Of a stretch of DNA of 64,000 nucleotides, positions 1 through 8,226 are shown in pieces. Made by a program: the position numbers and the translations under genes. This DNA comes from Fundicoccus ignavus (lineage in GTDB: Bacteria; Bacillota; Bacilli; Lactobacillales; Aerococcaceae): positions 1-64,000 of the forward strand of contig NZ_WJQT01000014.1 of NCBI RefSeq assembly GCF_009659375.1. Reading direction: 5' to 3'. Below the pieces are notes generated by a model. It did not search any database, was not told where the DNA came from, and was given only the letters and a program-made list of their open reading frames with translations. Each line of letters starts with the position of its first letter. Position 1 is the first letter of the stretch.

Positions 1-151
1 CGAAGTTCGATTACAGTAAATTTTAAAAAATACACTCTTTGAGCTTATTTGGTGTGCCCTCAATTTCTAAAATTTAACGTAATGTTTTTACAACTTATTG
101 CTTGACTTTATATAGTTAGTCTTTCTTTAATTTTTTTATATACACAACGTT

Positions 152-196
152 AACCGAACGGAAAGCGTAGCAAACTAGCCAACAATCCGTTCGGTT
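152..196. repeat. perfect 11-bp inverted repeat in the first intergenic stretch
   Basis: The arms at 152-162 and 186-196 are perfect reverse complements (AACCGAACGGA / TCCGTTCGGTT) with a 23-nt spacer. It lies about 50 bp past the stop of the ZnuA-like gene, so it may end that transcript, but no clear U-run follows on either strand. The rest of 1-243 shows no gene. Confidence 0.5.
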
Positions 197-243
197 CTGT
201 AGGTTGTATTGAATATTTCTATTTCATAGCAATAATAGTAGAA

Positions 244-1188
244 TTAGCGCGTCAATTCAACTAAATTATCTCTCATTATTGAAAAATAGTCGATCCCCTC
301 AGCCATTTCATCAGCACTCACTGTTTCAAGTGTTCTCAAAGGACGCAATTCTACATCGCTGACACTTGTGACGGTATTGGCAATCGCTTGATCCAATGAC
401 GGCTCAACATAGACAACACTAATTTGTTCTGATTTAATAAAATCCTGCATACTTGCTAAAGCCTGAGCACTCGGTTCTTGCGTCGACGAAATGCCCGCAA
501 TCGCAACTTGCTCTAAATCATACGCATGTGTTAAATAGCCAAAAGCTGCGTGTTGCACGACAATGCGACGATCATCTAATTGAGCTAATTGTTCTTCAAA
601 TTCTTGATTTAATACTTCTAATTCAGCAATTAATGCCTCAGCATTCGCTTGATAAACCGCTTCGTTAGCTGAATCCAATTCAATCAATGCATCCCTAACA
701 TTCGCAGCTTGTTGCGCATAAATCATCGGATCTAACCATGTATGCGGATCATAATCATGCGAGTGATCATGGTCATGGTCGTGGCCGTCTTCATCATCAT
801 GGTCGTGATCATGAGCGTCTCCCGCTAACAATTCGATGCCAACAGTCGTTTCTAACACCTGCACTTTATCAAGATCAATCAAGTTAAATAAACTACTGAC
901 AAAATACTCCATTTCGTCATCTTGGTAAATAAATAAATCAGATGACTGTGTTCTCGCTGCATCCTTTGCACTAGCTTCATAATCATGAGCATTTTGGTTA
1001 CCTTCTAACAACATTGAAATTTCAATCGCATCTCCGCCAATTCTTTCTGCTAGATAATAGACTGGATAAAAAGTTGTCATGACTTGCTTCTTTTCTTGAG
1101 CGCTTGCGACAAGACTATTGCCTAATAACAATAGTATAATTGACAACATACTGAATAGATTAAAAAATTGCGTTGATATTTTCTTCAT
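244..1188 (-). CDS. zinc ABC transporter substrate-binding protein (ZnuA/AdcA-like, cluster A-I)
   Basis: This 314-aa exported protein captures Zn2+ (possibly Mn2+) for an ABC importer. Residues 1-31 form a type-I signal peptide ending VASA-Q. Metal ligands typical of the family are visible: His in NAHDYE near residue 68, His in DPHTWLDP near 149, His in VVQHAAFGY near 213, and a late Glu/Asp region. A His/Asp-rich loop (about 124-146) precedes DPHTW, as in zinc-specific members. It lacks the C-terminal ZinT domain of AdcA. There is no lipobox Cys and no Cys anywhere, which is unusual for a Gram-positive binding protein. No permease or ATPase for zinc adjoins it, so partners must lie elsewhere. 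A Zur-like box overlaps its promoter region. Confidence 0.9.
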   Translation of the reverse strand: MKKISTQFFNLFSMLSIILLLLGNSLVASAQEKKQVMTTFYPVYYLAERIGGDAIEISMLLEGNQNAHDYEASAKDAARTQSSDLFIYQDDEMEYFVSSLFNLIDLDKVQVLETTVGIELLAGDAHDHDHDDEDGHDHDHDHSHDYDPHTWLDPMIYAQQAANVRDALIELDSANEAVYQANAEALIAELEVLNQEFEEQLAQLDDRRIVVQHAAFGYLTHAYDLEQVAIAGISSTQEPSAQALASMQDFIKSEQISVVYVEPSLDQAIANTVTSVSDVELRPLRTLETVSADEMAEGIDYFSIMRDNLVELTR

Positions 1189-1216
1189 ATTTGGACTCCT
1201 TCATTTTAGAAAAATC

Positions 1217-1237
1217 AATTCGTAACAATTACTATTT
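1217..1237. promoter_or_regulatory. Zur-type zinc operator
   Basis: This 21-bp imperfect palindrome has the core CGTAACAATTAC (1221-1232). Compared from memory with the Bacillus Zur box (AAATCGTAAT-N-ATTACGATTT) it matches about 17 of 20 positions. It lies just downstream of the -10 hexamer, over the likely transcription start, where a repressor would block initiation. Function is inferred. Confidence 0.6.
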
Positions 1238-1247
1238 ACATTTAGTT

Positions 1248-1276
1248 ATATTACTGGACGTCTTATCCTTTGTCAA
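1248..1276 (-). promoter_or_regulatory. sigma-A promoter of the ZnuA-like gene
   Basis: On the minus strand TTGACA (1276-1271), a 17-nt spacer and TAATAT (1253-1248) form a near-consensus promoter about 60 bp upstream of the start codon. Confidence 0.8.
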
Positions 1277-1368
1277 TCTATAAATGAAAAAATTCATATT
1301 TTGGTAGGTGGGTAGTCCTCGCGACTGATTTCTTTATCATTTTTACATGACATACTTAAGGAGATCAA

Positions 1369-1395
1369 ATGAATGTTTATTATAGAAAGGATTAG
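1369..1395 (+). CDS. possible 8-codon upstream ORF before the ABC-2 exporter
   Basis: A perfect AAGGAG (1358-1363) sits 5 nt before an ATG that opens MNVYYRKD-stop. It ends 5 nt before the ATPase start. The ribosome site of this mini-ORF is better than that of the ATPase (AGAAAGG), so it could couple translation or act as a leader. It may also be chance. Confidence 0.25.
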   Translation: MNVYYRKD

Positions 1396-1400
1396 CTAAC

Positions 1401-2336
1401 ATGAGTGAAACAATTTTAGAAGTTAAGCAGCTGACTAAACGATACGGGAAGCAATTAGCGTTGAATAACTTCGATTTAACCGTCAGTAAAGGAGAGATTG
1501 TAGGGATTGCTGGGCGCAACGGTGCAGGTAAAACAACTTTATTCCGTATTATCACTGGGTTGACGCCAGAATTTTCAGGTTCTTTGAGTCTGTTTGGTTC
1601 ATTAGATGAACAAGGAGCTTTAGAAAATCGTCATTTTGTCGGCACAATTATTGAAGCACCTGCCTTTTTCCCAGATTTGACAGCAAAGCAAAATTTAGAA
1701 TATTATCGCATTCAACGCAACATTAAAGACCAAAATCGGGTCGATGAAATGTTGGCGCTTGTTGATTTAGCAGATACACGCCGTAAGAAATTCAAAGAAT
1801 TTTCTCTAGGGATGAAACAAAGACTTGCGATTGCTTTAGCACTCCTTCATCGTCCTCAACTGCTTATCTTTGATGAACCAACGAATGGACTCGATCCTAC
1901 CGGCATTATACAAGTACGTGATTTGTTATTGAAATTAGCTCAAGAAGAGGAATTAACGATTCTTGTTTCTTCACATATTCTGACTGAGCTAGAGCACTTA
2001 GCCACTCGCTTTGTCATTATAGAACAAGGTAATAAAATCGATGAATTTACCAAAGGGGAATTGCAAGAAAGAATTCAAAGCTATTACGAAATACGCGTTA
2101 ACAAACCTTTAGCGGCTATCAATATTCTGCAAACGGCCTTTCCTGATGCTCAAATGGAACTAGATACAGACGAATTAATCAAAGTCTATGACTTAAACAT
2201 TCCGGCAGAAGATTTAGCCGATACTCTGTTCCAGAATGAATTTAAACTTTCACACCTGGTCCGTAAAACCCATAAATTGGAAGAAGTTTTCCTCAATATG
2301 ATTGAATCGAAAGGACGTGACACACACCATGTTTAA
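1401..2336 (+). CDS. ABC-2 type exporter, ATP-binding subunit (BcrA-like)
   Basis: This 311-aa ATPase energises efflux by the membrane partner encoded next. It shows Walker A GRNGAGKTT (about residues 38-46), the degenerate signature FSLGMKQRLAIAL (about 133-145), Walker B LLIFDEPTNGLDP and the H-loop SSH near 195. The C-terminal ~90 residues are the extra domain common in bacitracin/lantibiotic-type exporters (BcrA, NatA). It overlaps the permease start by 8 nt (ATGTTTAA), so the two are translationally coupled. No two-component system lies beside it, and the substrate is unknown. Confidence 0.9.
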   Translation: MSETILEVKQLTKRYGKQLALNNFDLTVSKGEIVGIAGRNGAGKTTLFRIITGLTPEFSGSLSLFGSLDEQGALENRHFVGTIIEAPAFFPDLTAKQNLEYYRIQRNIKDQNRVDEMLALVDLADTRRKKFKEFSLGMKQRLAIALALLHRPQLLIFDEPTNGLDPTGIIQVRDLLLKLAQEEELTILVSSHILTELEHLATRFVIIEQGNKIDEFTKGELQERIQSYYEIRVNKPLAAINILQTAFPDAQMELDTDELIKVYDLNIPAEDLADTLFQNEFKLSHLVRKTHKLEEVFLNMIESKGRDTHHV

Positions 2337-3078
2337 TTTAATTAAAGCTGAATTTTATCAACTAAAAGTACGTCTCTCTCCCAAAATATGGCTCTTAATG
2401 TCTAGCTTAATCAGCATGGCTATCGTCATTGTGCCTTACTTATTTGAGAACAATTTCTCAGGAACTGGTGGCATTCCAAGTTATTTTCTAGCACAAGCTT
2501 ACGCTGAATTTGCTACTTCAATGGCTGTCTATTTCTTACTCGGCTTAACGTTAACTACGTTTAACAATGACATTAAGCATCGAACAATTGTCAATAGTGC
2601 AAGTATTGGCTACTCAAGAACCAAGATTTATTTCAGCAAGTTCATTTCATCCTTAACTTTTGCACTGATATTCCTTGCCCTTTCATTTTTAACTTTCGCA
2701 CTTGTCATTCAATTTTTCTACCCAACTGATTTTAGTTCGCTGGTAGAAATGATTGTCGTCGATAAGTTCTTAGCCTACCTCCCAATTTGGTTAGCTTATC
2801 TAGCGCTGTATATTGCTATTTTATTCGTATCTGACGGCACAATGCCAATTACAGTTCTAATGATTATACTTATTATGTCACCTTTGTTTTTAAATTTAGC
2901 TTCTTACGCGAGTGAATGGATAAAGGCTATACGACCTTATGTTTTAACGGAGTTGAATCCAGACGTTGCTTTGTCAGTATTCGGTATTGAGAATGCTTCT
3001 TACATTGTCGCGTTTATATACTTTATTGTCTTTACGTTTGTTGGCTTAACTCTATTTAAACGTAAAGAAATTAAGTAA
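2329..3078 (+). CDS. ABC-2 type exporter, permease subunit
   Basis: This 249-aa integral membrane protein has about six hydrophobic segments (for example 26-42, 62-80, 106-130, 148-170, 176-196, 222-242) and pairs with the preceding ATPase. I chose the ATG at 2329 because it overlaps the ATPase stop and follows AAAGGA at 2310-2315; an in-frame TTG lies 27 nt upstream. The fold resembles ABC2 membrane proteins of the bacitracin/lantibiotic immunity type; the sequence alone does not reveal the substrate. A terminator follows at 3115. Confidence 0.85.
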   Translation: MFNLIKAEFYQLKVRLSPKIWLLMSSLISMAIVIVPYLFENNFSGTGGIPSYFLAQAYAEFATSMAVYFLLGLTLTTFNNDIKHRTIVNSASIGYSRTKIYFSKFISSLTFALIFLALSFLTFALVIQFFYPTDFSSLVEMIVVDKFLAYLPIWLAYLALYIAILFVSDGTMPITVLMIILIMSPLFLNLASYASEWIKAIRPYVLTELNPDVALSVFGIENASYIVAFIYFIVFTFVGLTLFKRKEIK

Positions 3079-3114
3079 TCAGAAATATAGAAGAAGACTT
3101 ATGGTTATTTTAAG

Positions 3115-3142
3115 AAGGCGAACTGTTTAGTTCGTCTTTTTA
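3115..3142 (+). terminator. terminator of the ABC-2 exporter operon
   Basis: AAGGCGAACT (3115-3124) pairs with AGTTCGTCTT (3129-3138) with one G-U pair, followed by a T-run. Confidence 0.75.
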
Positions 3143-3238
3143 GAGTATATTGATTTGCGTCCGTTGTATCGTGCTAACTTAAAAAATGAGTCGACACATT
3201 AGAGGTAAATGGCCGATATAATATCGAATTTTCCTAAT

Positions 3239-3300
3239 AAAAAAGCCCGCTTTACAAGCCATACTTTGTCAGTTTGACAAGGCTGATTGTAAAACGGGTT
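3239..3300 (-). terminator. terminator of the GTPase gene
   Basis: Arms 3287-3300 and 3244-3257 form a long imperfect stem on the minus strand, followed by TTTTTTATTA. It lies directly after the GTPase stop. Confidence 0.75.
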
Positions 3301-3304
3301 ATGG

Positions 3305-4504
3305 TTATTTCATAAAGTGTTCAAGCCACTCTGGTACAAACTTATTTTGAACAGTATTAGGTAAAATATTGGATACCATTGATAATTGTTCTGTAAAACT
3401 CTGATTCATTAACTTTTGAATCTCAACTAATTTTAAGTCTTCACCTTGGCTCTCTGCCACTGCGATACGTTTTAACACTTCTATGTAGCTATAAGCTAAA
3501 GCAACTGTTAAAACACTTGCGGTTGCACCACTAATCACGCCACCGGTTATCGTGCCAATTCCAGGAATTACCTTAAAGACTGAACTGACTAAAAACTTAC
3601 CTAATAGCGTTGTACCACTTGTACCACCTACACCTGCAATCATACTAATGACTTGAGATTTATCCAATGACAAACCGAAAATCGCTGTGATATGCCCTAA
3701 CATGGTGATTTGCATCGGGACTAAAAGCGTTGCATCGGCAATCGGAATCGGCGTAAAGCCTACTCCAAAAGCTGAAGTAATATAGGTTTTAGCCCAACTC
3801 TTAGCTTTTTCTTCTTTGAGTTTAATATCTATTTGTTGGGCGTTGATAAAAGCTTTATGCACCTCAGAAGGGATAACTTCCAATGTCGCGTCAATTAATT
3901 CTTGCAAACCAAAAGCTGGAATCATATTTTGTTTAGTGATTCGATAATCTTTGGCCAGAACAGGGATGATTGCTTCAACTGGTAACTTCATTGAGTTTAA
4001 ATAATGCTCGAATTTCCCAGTCTCTTCTCCAATAGTTTGTGTAAGTACAATGATAACCGGTAATTGTTGCGCTAAAGCCTCGATTAATTCTAACTCATAG
4101 GATTCTATTCGCGACATATTCGCATTTAAACAATAGTAAACTAAATGAAGGGCATGTTGCGCTCCTTTGGCTGTTTCTGTTTTTATCAGGTCAGACAGCT
4201 CGCTCAACACCTCGTGTTGAACATCAATATTTAGCTCTAAACCTTTTGTATCAAATATTGTGAGCGGAACGCCTTCTTTAGTTAGTTTTTCAACCGTTTG
4301 AGTAATCGGCATTCCAACGCCAGTTGTCGCAACTTTATCTCTGAATAGTGCGTTGATAAGTGTACTTTTACCACTTCCGGTTTTCCCTACAACCATAATG
4401 TTAAGGGGATTAATTTTATCCACTTCTGCATTCGTCTTTGCGATTAAATCATGAGCTAACTGTGGATTAACTCTTCTTTTTTTCATTTTTTGCCACAAAC
4501 TCAC
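3305..4504 (-). CDS. membrane-associated GTPase with DUF697-type C-terminal region
   Basis: This 399-aa protein combines a dynamin/Era-like GTPase domain with a hydrophobic C-terminal half. The G1 motif is GKTGSGKS (about residues 41-48), a Thr-rich switch region (MPITQT) follows, G3 is DTKG (about 85-88), and the G4 position reads VLTQT instead of NKxD/TKxD, so guanine specificity may be altered. Residues about 240-345 hold glycine-rich hydrophobic helices like the DUF697 bundle. The start is GTG at 4504, 8 nt after AGGAGG. Its role is unknown; relatives are linked to stress or envelope functions. YugP lies 33 nt upstream and is probably cotranscribed. Confidence 0.75.
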   Translation of the reverse strand: MSLWQKMKKRRVNPQLAHDLIAKTNAEVDKINPLNIMVVGKTGSGKSTLINALFRDKVATTGVGMPITQTVEKLTKEGVPLTIFDTKGLELNIDVQHEVLSELSDLIKTETAKGAQHALHLVYYCLNANMSRIESYELELIEALAQQLPVIIVLTQTIGEETGKFEHYLNSMKLPVEAIIPVLAKDYRITKQNMIPAFGLQELIDATLEVIPSEVHKAFINAQQIDIKLKEEKAKSWAKTYITSAFGVGFTPIPIADATLLVPMQITMLGHITAIFGLSLDKSQVISMIAGVGGTSGTTLLGKFLVSSVFKVIPGIGTITGGVISGATASVLTVALAYSYIEVLKRIAVAESQGEDLKLVEIQKLMNQSFTEQLSMVSNILPNTVQNKFVPEWLEHFMK

Positions 4505-4537
4505 ACTATAAACCTCCTAAGACATCTATTTAATTGA

Positions 4538-5218
4538 TTAGTTTCTGCGACGGTTTGATATTAAGATTAATCTTAATAATTGTAAAGCCGTACTTAATGT
4601 TGCGGCAATATAAGTAAAAGCAGCAGCATTCAATACTTTTTTAGCGCTTGGTGTTTCATTCGCTAAAATGAAACCACCGTCTTCTAAAATAGCCAAAGCA
4701 CGTTTACTTGCGTCAAATTCAACCGGTAACGTTACAATTTGGAACACAAGCACTAAAGAAAAGGCTAGAATTCCTAATTGAACTAAGCCCATCCAACTCA
4801 ATATTAAACCTAGAAAAATCATAGGCATCGCAATGGTTGACCCAATTTGTGTAATGGGCGCTAAAAAGCTGCGAACTTTTAAGAAATGGTAGTTTTGAGC
4901 ATCTTGTACTGCATGCCCACATTCATGAGCGGCTACTGCTACAGCTGCGATTGAATCAGAATCATATGTCGCATCTGATAAGCGTAATACTTTATTACGT
5001 GGGTCATAATGATCGGTTAGGTTCCCTCTAACATGTTCGACTGTCACATCATGAATATTACTGTAAGCTAGAATCGCCTCGGCTGCCTGACGACCCGTAA
5101 TACGTTTACTTGTCTCTACTGAACTAAATTGCGCAAAAGTTGAGGTCACACGGTGTTGTGCAAACATAACAATTGCCATACCAATTAATACTAATACATA
5201 CGTTGAATCAAAATACAT
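4538..5218 (-). CDS. YugP-family membrane zinc metallopeptidase
   Basis: This 226-aa membrane protein belongs to the neutral zinc metallopeptidase family 2 (YugP). It has an N-terminal helix (4-20), the metal-binding AAHECGHAVQD (about 96-106), and two to three C-terminal hydrophobic segments (about 125-165 and 195-218). The conserved VEFDASKRA follows the helices, as in the family. SD AAGGAGG lies 7 nt before the ATG. The family is full length here. Substrates are not known; it may act in membrane protein quality control. Confidence 0.85.
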   Translation of the reverse strand: MYFDSTYVLVLIGMAIVMFAQHRVTSTFAQFSSVETSKRITGRQAAEAILAYSNIHDVTVEHVRGNLTDHYDPRNKVLRLSDATYDSDSIAAVAVAAHECGHAVQDAQNYHFLKVRSFLAPITQIGSTIAMPMIFLGLILSWMGLVQLGILAFSLVLVFQIVTLPVEFDASKRALAILEDGGFILANETPSAKKVLNAAAFTYIAATLSTALQLLRLILISNRRRN

Positions 5219-5313
5219 TGATAATCCTCCTTCAAATACTCGTTTTTAAACGCTTCTCCTACTAATAGTATCATTCACTGAACGCTCAAACAAACCTCAA
5301 TTATTCTTTAAGT

Positions 5314-5351
5314 AAAAAAAATGCGCATGAACTTTAAAAAGCTCACACGCA
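5314..5351 (-). terminator. terminator of the TrpX-type importer operon
   Basis: Arms 5339-5351 and 5322-5334 form an imperfect stem on the minus strand, followed by an eight-T run. It lies about 85 nt after the ATPase stop. Confidence 0.65.
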
Positions 5352-5434
5352 ATATTTAAACTATTCTATTAGTGAGCTCTTTCAGTATAACGGATTCCCG
5401 TTTCAAAAGACTCACTCTTTAGACTGATTTTTTA

Positions 5435-6241
5435 TTACGATAATAACATGGCATCATTTGTAATGCTTTCGCCCGCTTCGCGTTTGAACATCTCTAATAG
5501 ATCCGTTACGGTCATATTAGCTTTCTCTTCACCCGCCACGTCCAAAATAATACGGCCTTGGTGTAACATAATCGTACGATTACCGTATGCCAAAGCATCC
5601 GCCATATTATGCGTAATCATAAGCGTTGTTAAGTTTTGTTCTCTGACAATTTTATCTGTTAAATTCAATACCATTTCACTTGTTTTAGGGTCAAGTGCAG
5701 CAGTATGCTCATCTAACAATAGTAATTCCGGTTTACGTAAAGTTGCCATTAATAAGGTTAAGGCTTGACGCTGACCACCTGACAAATACATTACGTCTGT
5801 TGTCAAACGGTTCTCTAAGCCCAATTCCAACGTAGCTAGACGCTCACGCATCATTTCTTTGTCATCAGCTTTCACACCTTTTGACAAACCACGTTTTAAA
5901 CCACGTTTATTAGCTAAAGCTAAATTCTCTTGAATCGTTAAGCGTGAAGCTGTTCCCATCTTAGGATCTTGGAAAACGTGTGAGATTAATTTAGAGCGTT
6001 TTGCTGTTGCCAACGCTGTTACATCTTGGTTATCAATAATGATTGAACCAGAATCTGGTGACAAAGCACCTGTAATTGTATTAAGCAACGTTGATTTTCC
6101 TGCACCGTTACCTCCGATAACAGTCACAAAGTCTCCAGCATTTAATGTCAAATTAACGCCTTTTAATACATAGTTTTCATTGACAGTTCCCGCTTCAAAG
6201 GTCTTATGAATATCAATTAATTCGAGTCTTTTTTCAGTCAT
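5435..6241 (-). CDS. ATP-binding subunit of TrpX-type amino-acid importer
   Basis: This 268-aa ABC ATPase powers the adjacent permease. It shows Walker A IGGNGAGKST, the Q-loop HVFQDPKMG, signature LSGGQRQALTLL, Walker B LLLLDEHTAALDP and H-loop MITHN. It is the last gene of the importer operon and follows the permease stop by 1 nt. I chose ATG 6241 because AAGGAAG precedes it by 8 nt; an in-frame TTG at 6262 would overlap the permease. Homologues called TrpZ/YcjV-type pair with DUF-type permeases and PF04392 binding proteins for aromatic amino acids. It serves all four binding proteins upstream, since no second ATPase is present. Confidence 0.9.
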   Translation of the reverse strand: MTEKRLELIDIHKTFEAGTVNENYVLKGVNLTLNAGDFVTVIGGNGAGKSTLLNTITGALSPDSGSIIIDNQDVTALATAKRSKLISHVFQDPKMGTASRLTIQENLALANKRGLKRGLSKGVKADDKEMMRERLATLELGLENRLTTDVMYLSGGQRQALTLLMATLRKPELLLLDEHTAALDPKTSEMVLNLTDKIVREQNLTTLMITHNMADALAYGNRTIMLHQGRIILDVAGEEKANMTVTDLLEMFKREAGESITNDAMLLS

Positions 6242-6242
6242 G

Positions 6243-7181
6243 TTATCTTCTTCCTTTCGCAAGTTCTCTACGACGTTTTAAACGCCCTTGTTGTTTCTGA
6301 AACTCTGGTAAGTAAAGAACTAACATTAACAGAAGTGCTTGGAATAATCTTAAATCAGTCGCTTTTACAGTGACAAATGGTTGATTCAAGATTGTATCAA
6401 TAATCAAGCGGTAAACAAAACTACCAATTATAATCGTTGTTAGACGTTTGCCTAATGTCAAGTTCGGCACCACTACTTCCGCAATAATAACCGATGCTAA
6501 TCCAATAACAATTGTCCCAGTTCCCATTCCAATATCAGCAAAGCCATTGTTTTGAGCAAGCATTGCGCCAGCTAAACCAATTAAACCATTACCAATCATA
6601 TAACCAACAATCTTCATGCGATTTGTGTTAATACCATTCGCTTCACTCATCTTGTCATTATCACCAGTAGCTCTTAAAGCTAGACCAACTTCGGTGTGTA
6701 AAAACAAAATTAGTATTGTCAGGATAATTGCTAAGGCAATCGCAGTGATGACTGCTACAGTTGTATTCTTGCTCCATCCAGTTGCATCTTGTAAAGCAGT
6801 AAAAATTGTAATTTTACCTAACAATGCAATGTTTGGACGTCCATCCATAATATTCAAGTTAATTGAATATAAACCAGTTAAAATTAAAATCCCTGTTAAG
6901 AGTGGCGGAATATTTAACTTTGTATGGATGACTCCTGCAGCTAAACCTGCGATGGCTCCTGCTACGAAAGCAGCTAATGTCGCAATAAACGGAATATATG
7001 GTGCTAATTCTTGACTATGCTCCATTGTAATAATTGAAGCACTTACGGCTGCACCAAGCGGAAATACCCCTTCAGCTGACAAATCTGCAATGTCTAACAG
7101 ACGAAATGTTACATAAACCCCGACTGCCATAACCGCCCAAAGCAATCCTTGGGTAAAACTTGATGCGATAACATCTAACAT
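6243..7181 (-). CDS. permease subunit of TrpX-type amino-acid importer
   Basis: This 312-aa permease belongs to the branched-chain-amino-acid transporter permease superfamily (LivH/RbsC-like fold, TrpY type). About eight to nine hydrophobic segments span residues 5-285, with the conserved SAEGVFPLGAAV near 35 and ALRATGDN near 172, the latter resembling the EAA-type ATPase contact. It is the only permease in the cluster and must homodimerise. It lies 43 nt downstream of the fourth binding-protein gene and abuts the ATPase gene. Confidence 0.9.
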   Translation of the reverse strand: MLDVIASSFTQGLLWAVMAVGVYVTFRLLDIADLSAEGVFPLGAAVSASIITMEHSQELAPYIPFIATLAAFVAGAIAGLAAGVIHTKLNIPPLLTGILILTGLYSINLNIMDGRPNIALLGKITIFTALQDATGWSKNTTVAVITAIALAIILTILILFLHTEVGLALRATGDNDKMSEANGINTNRMKIVGYMIGNGLIGLAGAMLAQNNGFADIGMGTGTIVIGLASVIIAEVVVPNLTLGKRLTTIIIGSFVYRLIIDTILNQPFVTVKATDLRLFQALLLMLVLYLPEFQKQQGRLKRRRELAKGRR

Positions 7182-7224
7182 AATGATTTTCCTCTTTTCT
7201 AACTTAACTCTTTATAATCAGCAA

Positions 7225-8202
7225 TTAGTCTAATTCTACCAATGTAGCTGGATCAATGCCAATTGCTTCAGCGAATTCTTCATTCACAATCATAACAAAA
7301 TTCTTCCCAATTTCAACCGGCATTTCCGCGACATTTAAGTCTTCTTCAAGATAACGAATTGCCATCTCTGCTGTTTGAACACCGTAATCAATATATGAAT
7401 TTGAAATCGTCATTAGGCCATTAGCCTTCACTACTGAATCCGAAGACCCCACTGTTGGAATGCCAGCTGCTTTTGCCATGTCTCCTACTAAAGCAATCGA
7501 ACTATCGACTGTATTATCTGTTACCATCAATAATACATCAATTTCTTCGATGAGGGAACTCAGAATTTGTTGAATATCGTTTGTACTTGTAATCGTGCCT
7601 AACACCGGCGTTAAATCTCTGGCTTCCATTGCTTCAACTGCAAGATCTACTTGATGCTGCGCGTTAACTTCACTTGAGTTATACAGAATACCTATATTTT
7701 TAGCATCAGGGAAATTTTTAATTAACAACTCAACGTGATCTTCAATCGGACCTAAGTTAGTCGTTCCAGTTAAATTACGACCTGGTTCTTCCATCGTATC
7801 AACAAGTCCAGCTTGTAAAGGAGCTGCGACAGCTGAAAAGAAGATTGGTTTTTCAGTTTCTACCGCAGCTAACGCTTGAGCCGCTGGCGTTGCAATAGCA
7901 TATAGAACATCACTTTCTCTCGCTAATTTCTCAGCAATTGATTGAAGACTAGCCATATTCCCGCTCGCATTTTGAATGTCCCACTCAATACGGTCGCCAT
8001 ATTCTTCATTCATACGATCAATAAAACCTTGTTGGGCATCATTAAGTGCTTCGTGCTCAACGTGCTGAAGTACGCCTATTTTGATAGGGGTGTCTTCTTG
8101 AGCATTGGCATTTGCCAAAGGAGATAGGATGATCGCAAGTAGCGACATTAGCATAGCAAGTAACAACGATTTGTTCATAAATTTAGGATGTTTCTCTTTC
8201 AT
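7225..8202 (-). CDS. ABC substrate-binding protein, TrpX family (fourth of four)
   Basis: This ~325-aa exported protein of the PF04392 family presumably presents an aromatic amino acid to the permease. Residues 1-35 are a signal peptide ending ANANA-Q. Family motifs are IGVLQHVEHEAL, YAIATPAAQALA, FFSAVAAPLQAGLV, GRNLTGT and VTDNTVDSSIALVGDMA. It groups with the third copy (shared RIEWDIQNA and ETEKPIF), apart from copies one and two. No cysteine occurs, so it is not lipid-anchored. ATG 8202 is chosen because GAGAGG precedes it by 8 nt. It has no promoter or leader of its own (24-nt gap after copy three). Confidence 0.9.
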   Translation of the reverse strand: MKEKHPKFMNKSLLLAMLMSLLAIILSPLANANAQEDTPIKIGVLQHVEHEALNDAQQGFIDRMNEEYGDRIEWDIQNASGNMASLQSIAEKLARESDVLYAIATPAAQALAAVETEKPIFFSAVAAPLQAGLVDTMEEPGRNLTGTTNLGPIEDHVELLIKNFPDAKNIGILYNSSEVNAQHQVDLAVEAMEARDLTPVLGTITSTNDIQQILSSLIEEIDVLLMVTDNTVDSSIALVGDMAKAAGIPTVGSSDSVVKANGLMTISNSYIDYGVQTAEMAIRYLEEDLNVAEMPVEIGKNFVMIVNEEFAEAIGIDPATLVELD

Positions 8203-8226
8203 CAATTGCACCTCTCATTTTTTCTA

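Noticed and set aside
780-830. Tandem CATGATGG-like repeat in the ZnuA gene as a DNA repeat
   Set aside because: Explained by the His/Asp-rich metal loop of the protein.
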